This document shows, one piece after another, positions 43,517 to 52,900 of a stretch of DNA of 64,000 nucleotides. The position numbers and the translations under genes are program-made. The notes under the pieces were generated by a model. The model had not been told where the DNA came from. It worked only from the letters and a program-made list of their open reading frames with translations, and ran no database searches. Each line of letters begins with the position of its first letter. Positions within the stretch are counted from its first letter, which is position 1. The stretch is from JBLMYQ01 sp050258375 (GTDB lineage: Bacteria > Bacillota > Clostridia > Acetivibrionales > UBA4821), in contig JBLMYQ010000024.1 of assembly GCA_050258375.1 (NCBI GenBank), positions 1-64,000 of the forward strand, given 5' to 3'.

Positions 43517-44719
43517 ATGGCAAAAGCTAAATATGAAAGAACCAAACCCCACGTGAATATTGGAACAATTGGTCACGTTGACCATGGTAAGACTTCTTTG
43601 ACAGCTGCTATAACAAAAGTACTTGGCTTCTTGGGAAAAGCACAGTATACAGCATATGACCAAATTGATAAGGCTCCAGAAGAAAAAGAAAGAGGTATCA
43701 CAATTTCTACAGCTCACGTTGAGTACGAAACAGATAACAGACACTATGCACACGTTGACTGCCCTGGACACGCTGACTATGTTAAGAACATGATAACAGG
43801 AGCTGCTCAGATGGACGGAGCTATTCTTGTTGTTTCAGCTGCTGATGGTCCAATGCCACAAACAAGAGAACATATCCTTCTTGCTAGACAGGTTGGAGTT
43901 CCTCACATTGTAGTATTCTTGAACAAATGTGACATGGTTGATGACGAAGAGTTAATTGAGCTTGTTGAAATGGAACTTAGAGAGCTCTTAAGCAAATATG
44001 AATTCCCAGGTGATGATATTCCAATTATAAGAGGTTCAGCTCTTGTTGCATTGGAATCAGCAGCTACATCAGTAGATTCACCAGAATATGCACCAATAAT
44101 GAAGCTTATGGAAGCTGTTGACAGTTTTATTCCAACACCTGAAAGAGCAACCGACAAACCTTTCTTAATGCCTGTTGAAGATGTATTCACAATCACAGGT
44201 CGTGGAACAGTTGCTACTGGTAGAGTTGAAAGAGGAACAATCAAAGTTTCAGAAGAAGTTGAAATTGTTGGTATGCAGGATGAAACAAAGAAAACTGTTG
44301 TTACAGGTGTTGAAATGTTCAGAAAGCTTCTTGATTCAGCTATGGCTGGTGACAACATCGGAGCACTTCTTAGAGGTGTTCAAAGAACAGATATCGAAAG
44401 AGGTCAGGTTCTTGCAAAGCCAGGTTCAATCAAACCTCATACACACTTCAAGGGTCAGGTTTATATCCTGACAAAAGAAGAGGGTGGAAGACATACACCA
44501 TTCTTCAATGGCTACAGACCACAGTTCTATTTCAGAACAACTGACGTTACAGGTGTTATTGATTTGCCACAAGGAACAGAAATGATTATGCCTGGTGACA
44601 ATATCACAATGACAATCAAACTTATTACACCTATCGCTATCGAAGAAGGATTAAGATTCGCTATTCGTGAAGGTGGAAGAACAGTTGGTTCTGGAGTTGT
44701 TACATCAGTTATCGAATAA
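43517..44719 (+). CDS. tuf: Elongation factor Tu
   Basis: A 400-residue GTPase delivering aminoacyl-tRNA to the ribosome. GHVDHGKTSLTAAIT, DCPGHADYVKNM and NKCDMVDD are intact. Codon use is biased toward a small set of codons, as expected for a highly expressed gene. AGGAGG before the ATG. Last gene of the operon. Confidence 0.98.
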   Translation: MAKAKYERTKPHVNIGTIGHVDHGKTSLTAAITKVLGFLGKAQYTAYDQIDKAPEEKERGITISTAHVEYETDNRHYAHVDCPGHADYVKNMITGAAQMDGAILVVSAADGPMPQTREHILLARQVGVPHIVVFLNKCDMVDDEELIELVEMELRELLSKYEFPGDDIPIIRGSALVALESAATSVDSPEYAPIMKLMEAVDSFIPTPERATDKPFLMPVEDVFTITGRGTVATGRVERGTIKVSEEVEIVGMQDETKKTVVTGVEMFRKLLDSAMAGDNIGALLRGVQRTDIERGQVLAKPGSIKPHTHFKGQVYILTKEEGGRHTPFFNGYRPQFYFRTTDVTGVIDLPQGTEMIMPGDNITMTIKLITPIAIEEGLRFAIREGGRTVGSGVVTSVIE

Positions 44720-44729
44720 TTGAATTATT

Positions 44730-44762
44730 AAAAAATCTACGCATTTTTTGCGTAGATTTTTT
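44730..44762 (+). terminator. Terminator after tuf
   Basis: AAAAAATCTACGC (44730-44742) pairs with GCGTAGATTTTTT (44750-44762), followed by more T. Strong intrinsic terminator. Confidence 0.95.
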
Positions 44763-44833
44763 TTGTTTCTTTACATATGCCTTAATTCCAAATAAAATAT
44801 AGTCATAAAAATTCTTGGAAGTGGAGATGAAAA

Positions 44834-45889
44834 ATGGAGGCGAAAAATAAATACATAAAAATTGGAGTAATAGTAAGTCTATTAGTAATTTCGGCAGTAG
44901 TATACTTTATATTCGCTAACTCAGCAAAGATAGCAATAATAATAACTCCTTTCATAATAGGAATTATAATTGCATATCTTTTAAATCCTCTTATAATCAG
45001 GCTTGAAAAGAGAAAGGTTTCAAGAGGGTTAGCAATAACGCTAATAGGAATTTTATTTTTAATCATTACAGTGTTATTCCTCAATATGATTATACCTGTA
45101 CTCTATTCTAATATAACTGACTTAATATCAAACATTCCTGATTATACAAAATATTATAACAACCTTGTTACTTGGGTTCAGACACAGGTGAATTATAGTA
45201 TGCTGCCTCAGCAAGTTAAAGATATAGTTGCATCACAAATCAAAGGCAATATTAATTATTTGCAGGGTTTCTTTGTTTCACTGCTTAAGAATTCTCTCGG
45301 CGCAATAAGCAGCATATTTTCCTTCTTCCTGAATTTCCTAATGGGTATTTTTATTGCATTTTATTTTCTTAAGGACATTGACTTTTTCAAAATGCAGATA
45401 TCAAATTTAATACCTAGAAGCTGGCGAAATCCTGTTAGTACAACCTCAGCCGAAATAAATGTAGTAATCTCAAATTACATTCAGGGACAGCTGACAGTTT
45501 TGGCTATAGTAGCCGTACTTGAAACGATAGGGCTTACAATTGCCGGTGTTAAATATTCTCTTGTTTTAGGCATAATTGGAGGAATAGCAAACATTATTCC
45601 TTATTTTGGACCATTTATAGGAGCAGTACCTGCAGTTGCCATAGCTATTCTTGATTCACCGATGAAAGCTTTGTTTGCAATATTGGTATTTGTGATTGTA
45701 CAGCAGATTGATAATTCAATAATATCCCCAAAAATAATGAGTGAGTCAATGGGGCTGCATCCAATCACCATAATATTTGTAATCCTGTTTTTCGGAACCT
45801 TCTTCGGTCTTATTGGAATGATTTTAGCAGTGCCATTAACAGCAATACTTAAAGTAATTGGCAAAAAGATACTGGAGAAAATAGTATGA
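44834..45889 (+). CDS. AI-2E family transporter (YtvI/PerM-like)
   Basis: A 351-residue membrane protein with about eight helices and the family stretch GIIGGIANIIPYFGPFIGAVPA. The family includes Na+/H+ antiporters and a proposed AI-2 exporter; the substrate is open. Its stop overlaps the next start (ATGA), tying it to the nuclease genes. Start preceded by GTGGAGATG. Confidence 0.85.
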   Translation: MEAKNKYIKIGVIVSLLVISAVVYFIFANSAKIAIIITPFIIGIIIAYLLNPLIIRLEKRKVSRGLAITLIGILFLIITVLFLNMIIPVLYSNITDLISNIPDYTKYYNNLVTWVQTQVNYSMLPQQVKDIVASQIKGNINYLQGFFVSLLKNSLGAISSIFSFFLNFLMGIFIAFYFLKDIDFFKMQISNLIPRSWRNPVSTTSAEINVVISNYIQGQLTVLAIVAVLETIGLTIAGVKYSLVLGIIGGIANIIPYFGPFIGAVPAVAIAILDSPMKALFAILVFVIVQQIDNSIISPKIMSESMGLHPITIIFVILFFGTFFGLIGMILAVPLTAILKVIGKKILEKIV

Positions 45890-47022
45890 GACCAGTTAAG
45901 TTTATACATACAGCGGACATTCATTTGGATATGCCCTTTACCTCATTAAATTCTTTCGGAAGTGCTTCGGTAGAAAGAAGGCATGAGCAAAGAAGGCTAT
46001 TCAAAAAAATTATTCAAACGGCAATAGACAAAAAAATTGATATGCTTTTTATTTCAGGTGACCTTTTTGAACATGATTATGCTTCAAAAGGGTCAATAGC
46101 ATTTTTGAATGAATGCTTTTATTCTATTCCCAATGTAAAAGTATTTATTAGTCCCGGGAATCATGACCCCATAGTTAAAAGTTCATATTATTCATTTTTC
46201 GAATGGGCTCCAAATGTTTACATTTTTAATAATCCGATTGAGGAAATAATCCTACAAGACTTGGAAATAAGTATTTTTGGCACATGCTTTACGGATTTTC
46301 ATATGTATGAATCTGCATTAAAGGGATTTAAAATCTCCGGTAAAAGCAGCACAAATATATTAATATCGCACGGAGCATTAGATACAGTAGGTGGACCTGA
46401 CGGTTATCATACTATTTACTCAAGGGAGTTGGAAAATGCGGGCTTCGACTATGCAGCTTTGGGACATATTCACAAATATATGCCTGAAATGGCGGGAGGA
46501 AGGGCTTTTTACCCAGGAAGCCCATTTGCACTTGGCTTTGACGAGCCGGGGCAGCATGGAATAATTTATGGAAGCTTAACAGGAGACAGATTAGAATATG
46601 AATTTATTCCTATAGATACAAGAGAATATATTACTCTTAGAATAGATGTTAGTGGAAGTGCAGCCTCAAAAGAAGTAATAGATAGGGTTGTTTCCAGATG
46701 TGATAAAGCTTTAAGTCCGGGTAATTATCATCGGATAATAGTGGAGGGGACTGTGGAGGCTGATATTCTTGAAGAGCTTGAATACATTAGAAAATCAATT
46801 GAATCAGAAATACAAGGGGGCATGGCTGTTTACGATTTAGCGCTTTTGGCGGGCTATAATTTACAGGATATTTCAAAAGGTAATGACCTGAGGGCTATTT
46901 TCATCAGAAAGATGATTTCAATGATAGAACATATTAATGATGAGGCAGAAAAACTCAAACTTGAAAAGGTTATGCAGATGGGACTGCAAGCTATTGATGG
47001 AAAGAAGGTGAAATACCTTTGA
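45886..47022 (+). CDS. yhaO: YhaO-like DNA repair metallophosphoesterase (SbcD family)
   Basis: A 378-residue calcineurin-like phosphoesterase. Metal-binding motifs: FIHTADIHLD (residues about 5-14), FISGDLFEHD, ISPGNHDP and ALGHIHKY. It resembles the nuclease subunit of Mre11/SbcD-type complexes and in Bacillus pairs with YhaN. Overlaps of 4 nt on each side show a tightly coupled operon. Confidence 0.88.
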   Translation: MRPVKFIHTADIHLDMPFTSLNSFGSASVERRHEQRRLFKKIIQTAIDKKIDMLFISGDLFEHDYASKGSIAFLNECFYSIPNVKVFISPGNHDPIVKSSYYSFFEWAPNVYIFNNPIEEIILQDLEISIFGTCFTDFHMYESALKGFKISGKSSTNILISHGALDTVGGPDGYHTIYSRELENAGFDYAALGHIHKYMPEMAGGRAFYPGSPFALGFDEPGQHGIIYGSLTGDRLEYEFIPIDTREYITLRIDVSGSAASKEVIDRVVSRCDKALSPGNYHRIIVEGTVEADILEELEYIRKSIESEIQGGMAVYDLALLAGYNLQDISKGNDLRAIFIRKMISMIEHINDEAEKLKLEKVMQMGLQAIDGKKVKYL

Positions 47023-48902
47023 AGCTTGAAAAAATAAGGATAAATGGCTTTGGGAAGATTTTAGAAAAGGATATCTGTTTTAGCAAAAAGCTTAATATAA
47101 TATATGGACCAAATGAATCCGGAAAATCAACAATTCAGGCATTCATAAAGGCAATGCTTTTTGGATTTGGCAAAAGCCGGGCTTCCGGCATGACCGAAAA
47201 AGAAAAGTTCAAACCGTGGAATGCCGCAGCATATGGAGGTATGCTTGAATATACGCTTGATAATATGAAAAGCTTTAGTATCTGGAGAGATTTTAATTCC
47301 AAGCAGGCAAAGATATATAACCATGAATGCAAGGATATCACCAACGAGTTTGATAAAAGTAAAGCTGGTGGAGTCTTATTTGCTCAGGAGCATCTAGGAG
47401 TCAGTGCAGTACTGTTTGAAAGCACATGCTTTGCCCCACAGGAGCAAATCAGGCTTAATGCTAATGACCAGGCACTGCTGACAGATAAAATAACCAATAT
47501 GGTTGAGACCGGAAGTGAAAGCATTTCATATATAAAGGCTTCAAAGGCTATTGAAAAAGCTTTGACTGAAGAGGTTGGAACCGACAGAACTTCTGAAAGA
47601 CCGATTAATAGAATAAATGATAATATCAAGCGCCTGGAAAAAGAACGTTCAAGCTGTGAAAATATTCTTAAGAGTACAAGGGCTTTGGAGGAGCAGCTTG
47701 AAGAGCTGAAAAAGGATGAAACAGTTTTAAGGCAGGAAATAGCAGCTGCAAATAATTTATATAAGGGCAAAGCGGATGACAGGAACTATAGTAGTGCTCA
47801 AATGTCAGACAAGGAAATTGAAGAGCTTAAGATTAATCTGGAACATAAAGAAATAGAGCTGAAGGATATTGGCAGAAGTATCCCTTCAGGCTCGGCGGTT
47901 TTTGATGATGATGTAGCGGAACAGCTAACCGGTTTGCAGGCTTTAGTCAGAGCTTTGGGGTTAAAATATAAAATTCTACTTTGTTGTGGCATAGGAATGC
48001 TTATTTATGCAATTGGAAGTGCTGCTGTGATAAAAGAATTAAGGCTTTCAAACATTATTCCAGGGATTATCTCTGTAATAAGCATATTGATAGGATTTGG
48101 TTTGTATCATAGACCATTTATGAAAGCAAAATATGAAATTAGGGATATACTTACCGCTGCTTCGATAAAGACTACAGCTGAATATTTTGAAAAGAAAAGA
48201 GAAATTTATTTTCTGTTGGAAAAGAAGAGAATCATAGAAGAATCGGCAGAGCTTATACGCAGTCAGATTAAAACAGTATCAAAAGGGAACATAATAGATA
48301 ATGAACAGCTGCGTAAAACTGAGTCAAAAATAATTGAAATAGAAACCGAGATTAAGGTGCTGTCAACTCAGGCTGTAAAGCTGCCGGAAATTGAAGAAGA
48401 GCTTGAACGATGCAAACAAGAGAAAAAGAAGCTTGAAGAGTTTGCCTGGTGCTTATCAAAAGCAAAAAAAATACTTGATGAAAGTAATGAGCAGCTAAAA
48501 AGTGATATTGTTCCGGGATTATCTAAGGGATTATCGGATATTGCTTATGGGTTAACGGGCGAATATAAGAATATTAAGGCTGATGCTTGTGGGCAAGGCA
48601 TAAAGGTTATTCTGGAGGATGGAAATGTAATACCGCTTGATTCGTTGAGTGGAGGGACCATAGACCAGATATATTTTGCATTAAGAGCTGCCGGATTGAA
48701 TATGATTTCTGAAAATGGAGAAACCCTGCCATTTGTTCTTGATGAGCCATTTTCTCAATTTGATGATAAAAGAATAAAAAGAGCCTGCCAGATTCTGGAC
48801 AATATATCAAAAAAGAATCAAGTAATAATCTTTACCTGCAGACAAGATGAAGCTGAGCTTATTAAAGCGGAACTTCCGGATGCAGAGGTTATTAACCTTT
48901 AA
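47019..48902 (+). CDS. yhaN: YhaN-like SMC-type ATPase, compact form
   Basis: A 627-residue ABC/SMC-like ATPase that should work with the preceding nuclease. Walker A GPNESGKST near 31-39; a coiled-coil region; a pair of hydrophobic segments around residues 320-365 (ILLCCGIGMLIYAIGSAAVI, IIPGIISVISILIGFGL); a second coiled coil; signature DSLSGGTIDQ and Walker B LPFVLDEPFSQFD. Bacillus YhaN is over 900 residues, so the arms here are much shorter. TTG start inside yhaO. The stop overlaps that of the convergent gene. Confidence 0.85.
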   Translation: MKLEKIRINGFGKILEKDICFSKKLNIIYGPNESGKSTIQAFIKAMLFGFGKSRASGMTEKEKFKPWNAAAYGGMLEYTLDNMKSFSIWRDFNSKQAKIYNHECKDITNEFDKSKAGGVLFAQEHLGVSAVLFESTCFAPQEQIRLNANDQALLTDKITNMVETGSESISYIKASKAIEKALTEEVGTDRTSERPINRINDNIKRLEKERSSCENILKSTRALEEQLEELKKDETVLRQEIAAANNLYKGKADDRNYSSAQMSDKEIEELKINLEHKEIELKDIGRSIPSGSAVFDDDVAEQLTGLQALVRALGLKYKILLCCGIGMLIYAIGSAAVIKELRLSNIIPGIISVISILIGFGLYHRPFMKAKYEIRDILTAASIKTTAEYFEKKREIYFLLEKKRIIEESAELIRSQIKTVSKGNIIDNEQLRKTESKIIEIETEIKVLSTQAVKLPEIEEELERCKQEKKKLEEFAWCLSKAKKILDESNEQLKSDIVPGLSKGLSDIAYGLTGEYKNIKADACGQGIKVILEDGNVIPLDSLSGGTIDQIYFALRAAGLNMISENGETLPFVLDEPFSQFDDKRIKRACQILDNISKKNQVIIFTCRQDEAELIKAELPDAEVINL

Positions 48903-49348
48903 TCAAATTTATCAGCTAACAAGAGATACAGGATAAGACCTATAAGGATGTCATCATCTATACCATCTTGGATAAGCAGAATAATTACAAAGACCAATAA
49001 GGCATCATCGCTCTTCAAAAAATCCATTATTCTGTTGAATAAAGATGAAAGACTGCTTTTAGAATTATGTGGTTGGTGAGCATTATTTTTATGAGTGTCA
49101 TTTTTATGAGTGTCATTTTTATGAGAATCGTTTTTATGAGTATTGCTTTTGTGAGAATTGTTTTTAGAAGAATGCTTTTCTTTAACCAGGTGGATATCCT
49201 TTTCCGTATTGTATTTTTTCTCATCACAATCTAAAGGCGGGCAATCTTTTGTCCGCTTACTGCTTTTTTCTGTGGAAAGCCTGCTGACTTTTGAATCCTG
49301 GATGCAGGCTTTATCATCATATTTAGTCCTGGTGCTTTGATTTTGCAT
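48899..49348 (-). CDS. Unknown protein with NDTHK repeats and hydrophobic tail
   Basis: From the ATG at 49348 (GAAGGTAG upstream) the protein has 149 residues; a TTG 18 nt earlier is an alternative. The N-terminal half is polar and charged. The middle is a tandem 5-residue repeat (HKNDSHKNDTHKND and variants) encoded by 15-bp DNA repeats. The C-terminal 45 residues contain two hydrophobic stretches (ALLVFVIILLIQDG, ILIGLILYLLLADKFD) joined by DDD, a pattern seen in small clostridial proteins of unknown role. The His/Asp repeat could bind metal. It overlaps the upstream gene by 26 nt. Confidence 0.65.
   Translation of the reverse strand: MQNQSTRTKYDDKACIQDSKVSRLSTEKSSKRTKDCPPLDCDEKKYNTEKDIHLVKEKHSSKNNSHKSNTHKNDSHKNDTHKNDTHKNNAHQPHNSKSSLSSLFNRIMDFLKSDDALLVFVIILLIQDGIDDDILIGLILYLLLADKFD
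49085..49174 (-). repeat. Tandem 15-bp coding repeat, six units
   Basis: Units read ATTTTTATGAGTGTC on the plus strand. The first two are identical and the others progressively diverge. All are in frame with the minus-strand gene and encode one five-residue unit each. Confidence 0.9.
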
Positions 49349-49718
49349 TATGTTCACTACCTTCAAGTTTAGTAAAGGTCTCCCAGAGGGTGGTCAGCTT
49401 TAAAATCATTAGGCAGTCAGCCAGCTTATCTTTTCTTTTATCATTAAGATATGGTTTTAGAGAGTTAAGCAGCTTTTCTCGAGGGTCATTACCTTTTTGT
49501 GAAGCATCTAGAATCTGTTTAATTTTAAAAAACATTTGTAAAGTATCAGCATCAAATGAACCTGAAGAATTTTTGCCTTCATCTGCCTGAGTGTTGGAGC
49601 TGCCTTCAGAGCTTGGCTTCACCAAAAGACTCAGCATGTTTTTTATGTTATCTTGAGAATTGCCTCCTGATAATAAATCTTTAATCTGATTAAGGTTTTT
49701 TTCTATATCCTGGCTCAT
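49323..49718 (-). CDS. Unknown soluble protein
   Basis: The start is the ATG with AGGAGGT 7 nt upstream, giving 131 residues (SQDIEKNLNQIKDLLSGGN...). Mostly polar, with a Ser/Gly-rich middle (SSEGSSNTQADEGKNSSGSF) and a more helical C-terminal part (LLNSLKPYLNDKRKDKLADCLMILKL). No recognised domain, no signal peptide, no membrane segment. It belongs to a minus-strand string of three genes with overlaps or short gaps, so the products may act together. Confidence 0.65.
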   Translation of the reverse strand: MSQDIEKNLNQIKDLLSGGNSQDNIKNMLSLLVKPSSEGSSNTQADEGKNSSGSFDADTLQMFFKIKQILDASQKGNDPREKLLNSLKPYLNDKRKDKLADCLMILKLTTLWETFTKLEGSEHNAKSKHQD

Positions 49719-49745
49719 ATTTTTACCTCCTGCCTGAAAGGGCAC

Positions 49746-50072
49746 TTATTCTGAAATTGATTGCATCAGAATCTGTATTGCTTTATTTCTGTCTGTTTTG
49801 AGGATATCTTGAAAATCTGGGCTGTTGAATTTCTCAATTATAATTTTTTTCTTAGAATCAGGAAGAGCATCTATTATTTTTCCGATATCAAAATTTATAT
49901 TACTTGGTGCTTCTGAAATCTTTGAAAAATCCTGATTGATAATAGCACTTTTAATATCATTAATATCATGATTCTTAAGTATTTCGATAGCTTTATTAAC
50001 CGATTGTGACATTTTCTTGTCTTCCATGTTTGATAGCATGCCCATTAGCTGATTTACAAAATTCTCATTCAT
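49746..50072 (-). CDS. Unknown small helical protein
   Basis: A 108-residue protein starting NENFVNQLMGMLSNMEDKK; the ATG is preceded by AGGAG. Predicted helical throughout, charged, and without cysteine. No family recognised. First gene of the three-gene minus-strand string; the next gene starts 28 nt after its stop. Confidence 0.65.
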   Translation of the reverse strand: MNENFVNQLMGMLSNMEDKKMSQSVNKAIEILKNHDINDIKSAIINQDFSKISEAPSNINFDIGKIIDALPDSKKKIIIEKFNSPDFQDILKTDRNKAIQILMQSISE

Positions 50073-50226
50073 TTTAAATATCACTCCTGCAATTTAGATT
50101 TTAAGAAATAAAAACCATTCTTCATATACTAAAATATACTCAGAATGCAGAATGTTATGACTTCATGATTTGTTTTATATTATGCGCTAGTGCTCTTAAG
50201 TGTGAACGTATTCCCAAAAAGCGTGC

Positions 50227-50261
50227 AAAAAGCGCTTCACATCCTATAGTGAAGCGCTTTT
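50227..50261. terminator. Terminator between small minus-strand genes
   Basis: AAAAGCGCTTCAC, an 8-nt loop, GTGAAGCGCTTTT. T-runs on both strands; it ends the 70-residue gene just upstream on the minus strand. Confidence 0.9.
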
Positions 50262-50275
50262 CTTTTAATTTAAAG

Positions 50276-50488
50276 TTATTGAGGGCTATTAACTGTATTG
50301 TCAGAAATTTCAGATGAATATTTGGATTTTTTTATGTTATCCCCAATCACTATATCGATCCCGTCATCAGTTTTTAACAATTCAAGATTGTTATCTGTAT
50401 AAGGAGTAATCAAGCTTGTCTTTAATTTTTTATCTATTGTTTCATTTGTATCACCACTTTTTTTACTGCTAAAAAGGTTGAATAGCAT
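50276..50488 (-). CDS. Unknown 70-residue protein
   Basis: The ATG is chosen because AAAGGAG lies 8 nt upstream. The product begins LFNLFSSKKSGDTNETID and is hydrophilic, ending SDNTVNSPQ. No recognised domain. It has its own terminator. Confidence 0.55.
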   Translation of the reverse strand: MLFNLFSSKKSGDTNETIDKKLKTSLITPYTDNNLELLKTDDGIDIVIGDNIKKSKYSSEISDNTVNSPQ

Positions 50489-50606
50489 GTAATTTGCTCC
50501 TTTCAGAATACATTTTCCCTCCTTAAACTGATTATAGCATATGAATTTAAAATTAAAAAGATACAAGAATAAAAATTAAAATCATACACTTTTATGTAAA
50601 AATATG

Positions 50607-50767
50607 AAGATAAATGCATAAAACAAAATACTTAAAAAATAAAAGATAAAATTCTACTCAGACCCCTCTTTCTCCCCTAAAAAGGGGACGAAAAGTAAGT
50701 TTTTATAGAAAAATCTTCATGGAAATTACTATTCGCTCCCTATTAGGGAGGCTAGGAGGGTCTAAGT
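50607..50767. repeat. MITE-like palindromic element, family A copy 2, inverted
   Basis: The core (50659-50767) is close to the reverse complement of the copy at 4554-4646, with the same hairpins (CCCCTAAAAAGGGG; CTCCCTATTAGGGAG) and ends AGACCCCTC and GGAGGGTCT. About 50 bp left of the core also match copy 1. The wider 50489-50886 gap holds otherwise only the promoter of the next gene. Confidence 0.82.
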
Positions 50768-50817
50768 TTAGAAGTATTTATATTTGTGCGTTTGCCTTGT
50801 ACAAATTTAGATGATGG

Positions 50818-50846
50818 TTGAAAAACAATCATTATTTTATTATGCT
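50818..50846 (+). promoter_or_regulatory. Promoter of the lipoate-type operon
   Basis: TTGAAA (50818-50823), 17-bp spacer, TATGCT (50841-50846), 40 bp before the first radical SAM gene. Confidence 0.6.
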
Positions 50847-50886
50847 ATACATGAAAATATTTTAAGCTATTGATTGGATTGATTTG

Positions 50887-51702
50887 ATGAATTTGATTGA
50901 ATTTTTTAAGCCGCAAAAGACTCTTTCGATAAGTACTACAGGGGAAGCCTGTTTTTTAAATTGCGCACACTGCGGGGGACATTTTCTAAAATCCATGACT
51001 GCAATTGAGCAGGCTGCTGATAAAGCAAAAGCAAGGGATGTGAAAAGCTGCCTTATCAGCGGCGGATGTGATAAAACGGGTAGAATTCCTATGAATCCAC
51101 GTATCATAGAAGAAGTTAAACGCTTAAAAAATAACTATACAATAAATATGCATGTTGGAATGCTTAAAGCTTCTGAGGTAGATGAGGTTTGCAGTCTTGC
51201 AGATGTAATTTCTCTTGATATACCTGCAAGCACAAAGGTTGTCAGGGAAGTCTATGGGCTGGAGTATGAGTATAATGATTATATAAAATTATACAGTAAA
51301 CTAAGAGAGAAGATTAAGGTTGTTCCGCATGTTTGCCTGGGGCTGATTGATTCGTACAAACTTGAAGATGAAGTGAAGCTGGTAGAAAGGCTTGCAGTAA
51401 TAAGACCTGAAAGCTTATGCTATATAATATTTACACCTGTCCCGGGTACCGGATTTGAAAATAAAAAGCCTCCGAACAGCATAGCTGTTGAGAATATTTT
51501 TAAAAAGACAGTCGAATTACTTCCTGAAATGAGGCTTTATCTTGGATGTATGCGGCCGGGCGGAGGTTATCGTGAAGAAATAGACGTTAAAGCAGTTGAG
51601 GCAGGAGTGCAGGGTATAGTAATGCCTGCAAGGAAAGCAGTTGAAAGGGCTGAAGAAATGGGATTGAATGTCATCTGGAAGGACGAATGCTGCGCTTTCT
51701 AA
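50887..51702 (+). CDS. Radical SAM protein, candidate LipS-type lipoyl synthase component
   Basis: A 271-residue radical SAM protein. Cys22-x3-Cys26-x2-Cys29 (CFLNCAHC) binds the SAM cluster. Further cysteines at 221 (LGCMRPGGG) and 268-269 (DECCAF, at the C terminus) could hold an auxiliary cluster, needed when a radical SAM enzyme donates sulfur. Next come a second radical SAM protein and a LipM-like transferase. Archaeal LipS1/LipS2 are two radical SAM proteins that jointly make lipoyl groups; the pair here fits in number, size and partner gene. I cannot say which subunit this is. The start lacks a strong ribosome site; a TTG 3 nt upstream is possible. Confidence 0.7.
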   Translation: MNLIEFFKPQKTLSISTTGEACFLNCAHCGGHFLKSMTAIEQAADKAKARDVKSCLISGGCDKTGRIPMNPRIIEEVKRLKNNYTINMHVGMLKASEVDEVCSLADVISLDIPASTKVVREVYGLEYEYNDYIKLYSKLREKIKVVPHVCLGLIDSYKLEDEVKLVERLAVIRPESLCYIIFTPVPGTGFENKKPPNSIAVENIFKKTVELLPEMRLYLGCMRPGGGYREEIDVKAVEAGVQGIVMPARKAVERAEEMGLNVIWKDECCAF

Positions 51703-51740
51703 TAGTGTAAAGTGTAAAATGCAAAGTGTAAAGTATAAAG
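51703..51740 (+). repeat. AGTGTAAAG repeat, family B copy 4
   Basis: Begins immediately after the TAA of the first radical SAM gene and reads TAGTGTAAAGTGTAAAATGC followed by AAAGTGTAAAG. Confidence 0.75.
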
Positions 51741-51782
51741 GCGAGAGTTATTTTGAGTTCTAAGAAAAATCAGGGGTGAGCT

Positions 51783-52730
51783 ATGAAGATTTCAATTGGA
51801 ACTGAAGGTGTGCTTGGAATAAAAAAAATAAAAATGGATGCGCTTCCAACAACAGCCTATCTTATGGTGGGAACCAGCTGTCTGAACAACTGTCTTTTCT
51901 GCCCTCAGGCAAGATTGAGCAGAGATGGAGAGCACTTGCTTTCACGCGTATCATGGAATAGTGTTACGATGGATATATGGCCGTTAATAGAAAAGGCTTA
52001 CAGAAAGAATAAGATTAAAAGAGCATGCATACAGGTTGTAAACCAGCCGGGAGTATTTGAATTACTGGAAAAGGAGCTTATTAAATATTCAAAAGCTGCA
52101 AAGATACCTTTATGTATTTCCGGAGGAGTTAATTCTATTGAAGATGTTGATAAGCTTATTGAGCTTGGTGCAGACCGTATTGGTATTGCACTTGATGCTG
52201 CAGCTCCGGAAATTTATAGGAGAGTAAAGGGATTGGATTTTTTAAAAAAATTATACTTGCTCGAAAAAGCGGCAGCAAAATATCCGGGAAGGATATCGAC
52301 CCACCTGATTGCTGGATTGGGAGAAACTGAAGAAGAGATGATTGGTATGATACAGGAGATGTACAATAAAGAAATAAATGTTGGGTTATTTGCATTTACT
52401 CCCGTACAAGGAACTCTGATGGAATATCAGAAGCCGCCGGAAATAGGTTCATACAGGCGGATTCAAATAGTACATTACTTAATAAAAGAAAAAATCTGCT
52501 GTAAAAACGAAATAATATTTGAAGATGGAAAAATTAAAAAACTGCCTCTGGAACTTGGAAGACTTATAGAGACAGCACAAGGTGTCCCTTTTATGACAAC
52601 GGGATGCTTGGGCTGTAATAGACCATATTACAATGAAAAGCCGGGGGGAATTATGTATAATTTTCCGCGTCAGCTGACGGAGGAAGAGATAAAAAAAGCT
52701 TACCAAGAAAGTAAATTATTAACATATTAA
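51783..52730 (+). CDS. Radical SAM protein, second candidate LipS-type lipoyl synthase component
   Basis: A 315-residue radical SAM protein of biotin-synthase-like type. Cys33-x3-Cys37-x2-Cys40 (CLNNCLFC) is the SAM cluster site. Near the C terminus C239-C240 and C275-x2-C278 (TTGCLGCNRP) are likely ligands of a second cluster. ISGGVNSIEDVDKLIELGAD and HLIAGLGETEEEM belong to the barrel. The ATG has GGGGTGAG upstream. The 80-bp gap from the previous gene contains a family B repeat. Other radical SAM roles are possible, but the lipoate context is strong. Confidence 0.7.
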   Translation: MKISIGTEGVLGIKKIKMDALPTTAYLMVGTSCLNNCLFCPQARLSRDGEHLLSRVSWNSVTMDIWPLIEKAYRKNKIKRACIQVVNQPGVFELLEKELIKYSKAAKIPLCISGGVNSIEDVDKLIELGADRIGIALDAAAPEIYRRVKGLDFLKKLYLLEKAAAKYPGRISTHLIAGLGETEEEMIGMIQEMYNKEINVGLFAFTPVQGTLMEYQKPPEIGSYRRIQIVHYLIKEKICCKNEIIFEDGKIKKLPLELGRLIETAQGVPFMTTGCLGCNRPYYNEKPGGIMYNFPRQLTEEEIKKAYQESKLLTY

Positions 52731-52900
52731 TTGCATAAAAATAAATTTCTTCACAAAATTTTGATAGCAACGTGAAATCATTTTGAGGTCCATCCCAAAG
52801 AAGTGTTTCACAAATGATTTCACTTAGAAGTATTACAATTATGCAAAAAATTTTGCTCATAAATTATTTTTATGCAAGTATTAAAGAGGATGAGGATTGT

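Noticed and set aside
49027..49227. Minus-strand frame made of repeated Ile-Lys-Met-Thr-Leu units
   Set aside because: It is the 15-bp repeat read in a second frame. The NDTHK frame has the ribosome site and a sensible C terminus.
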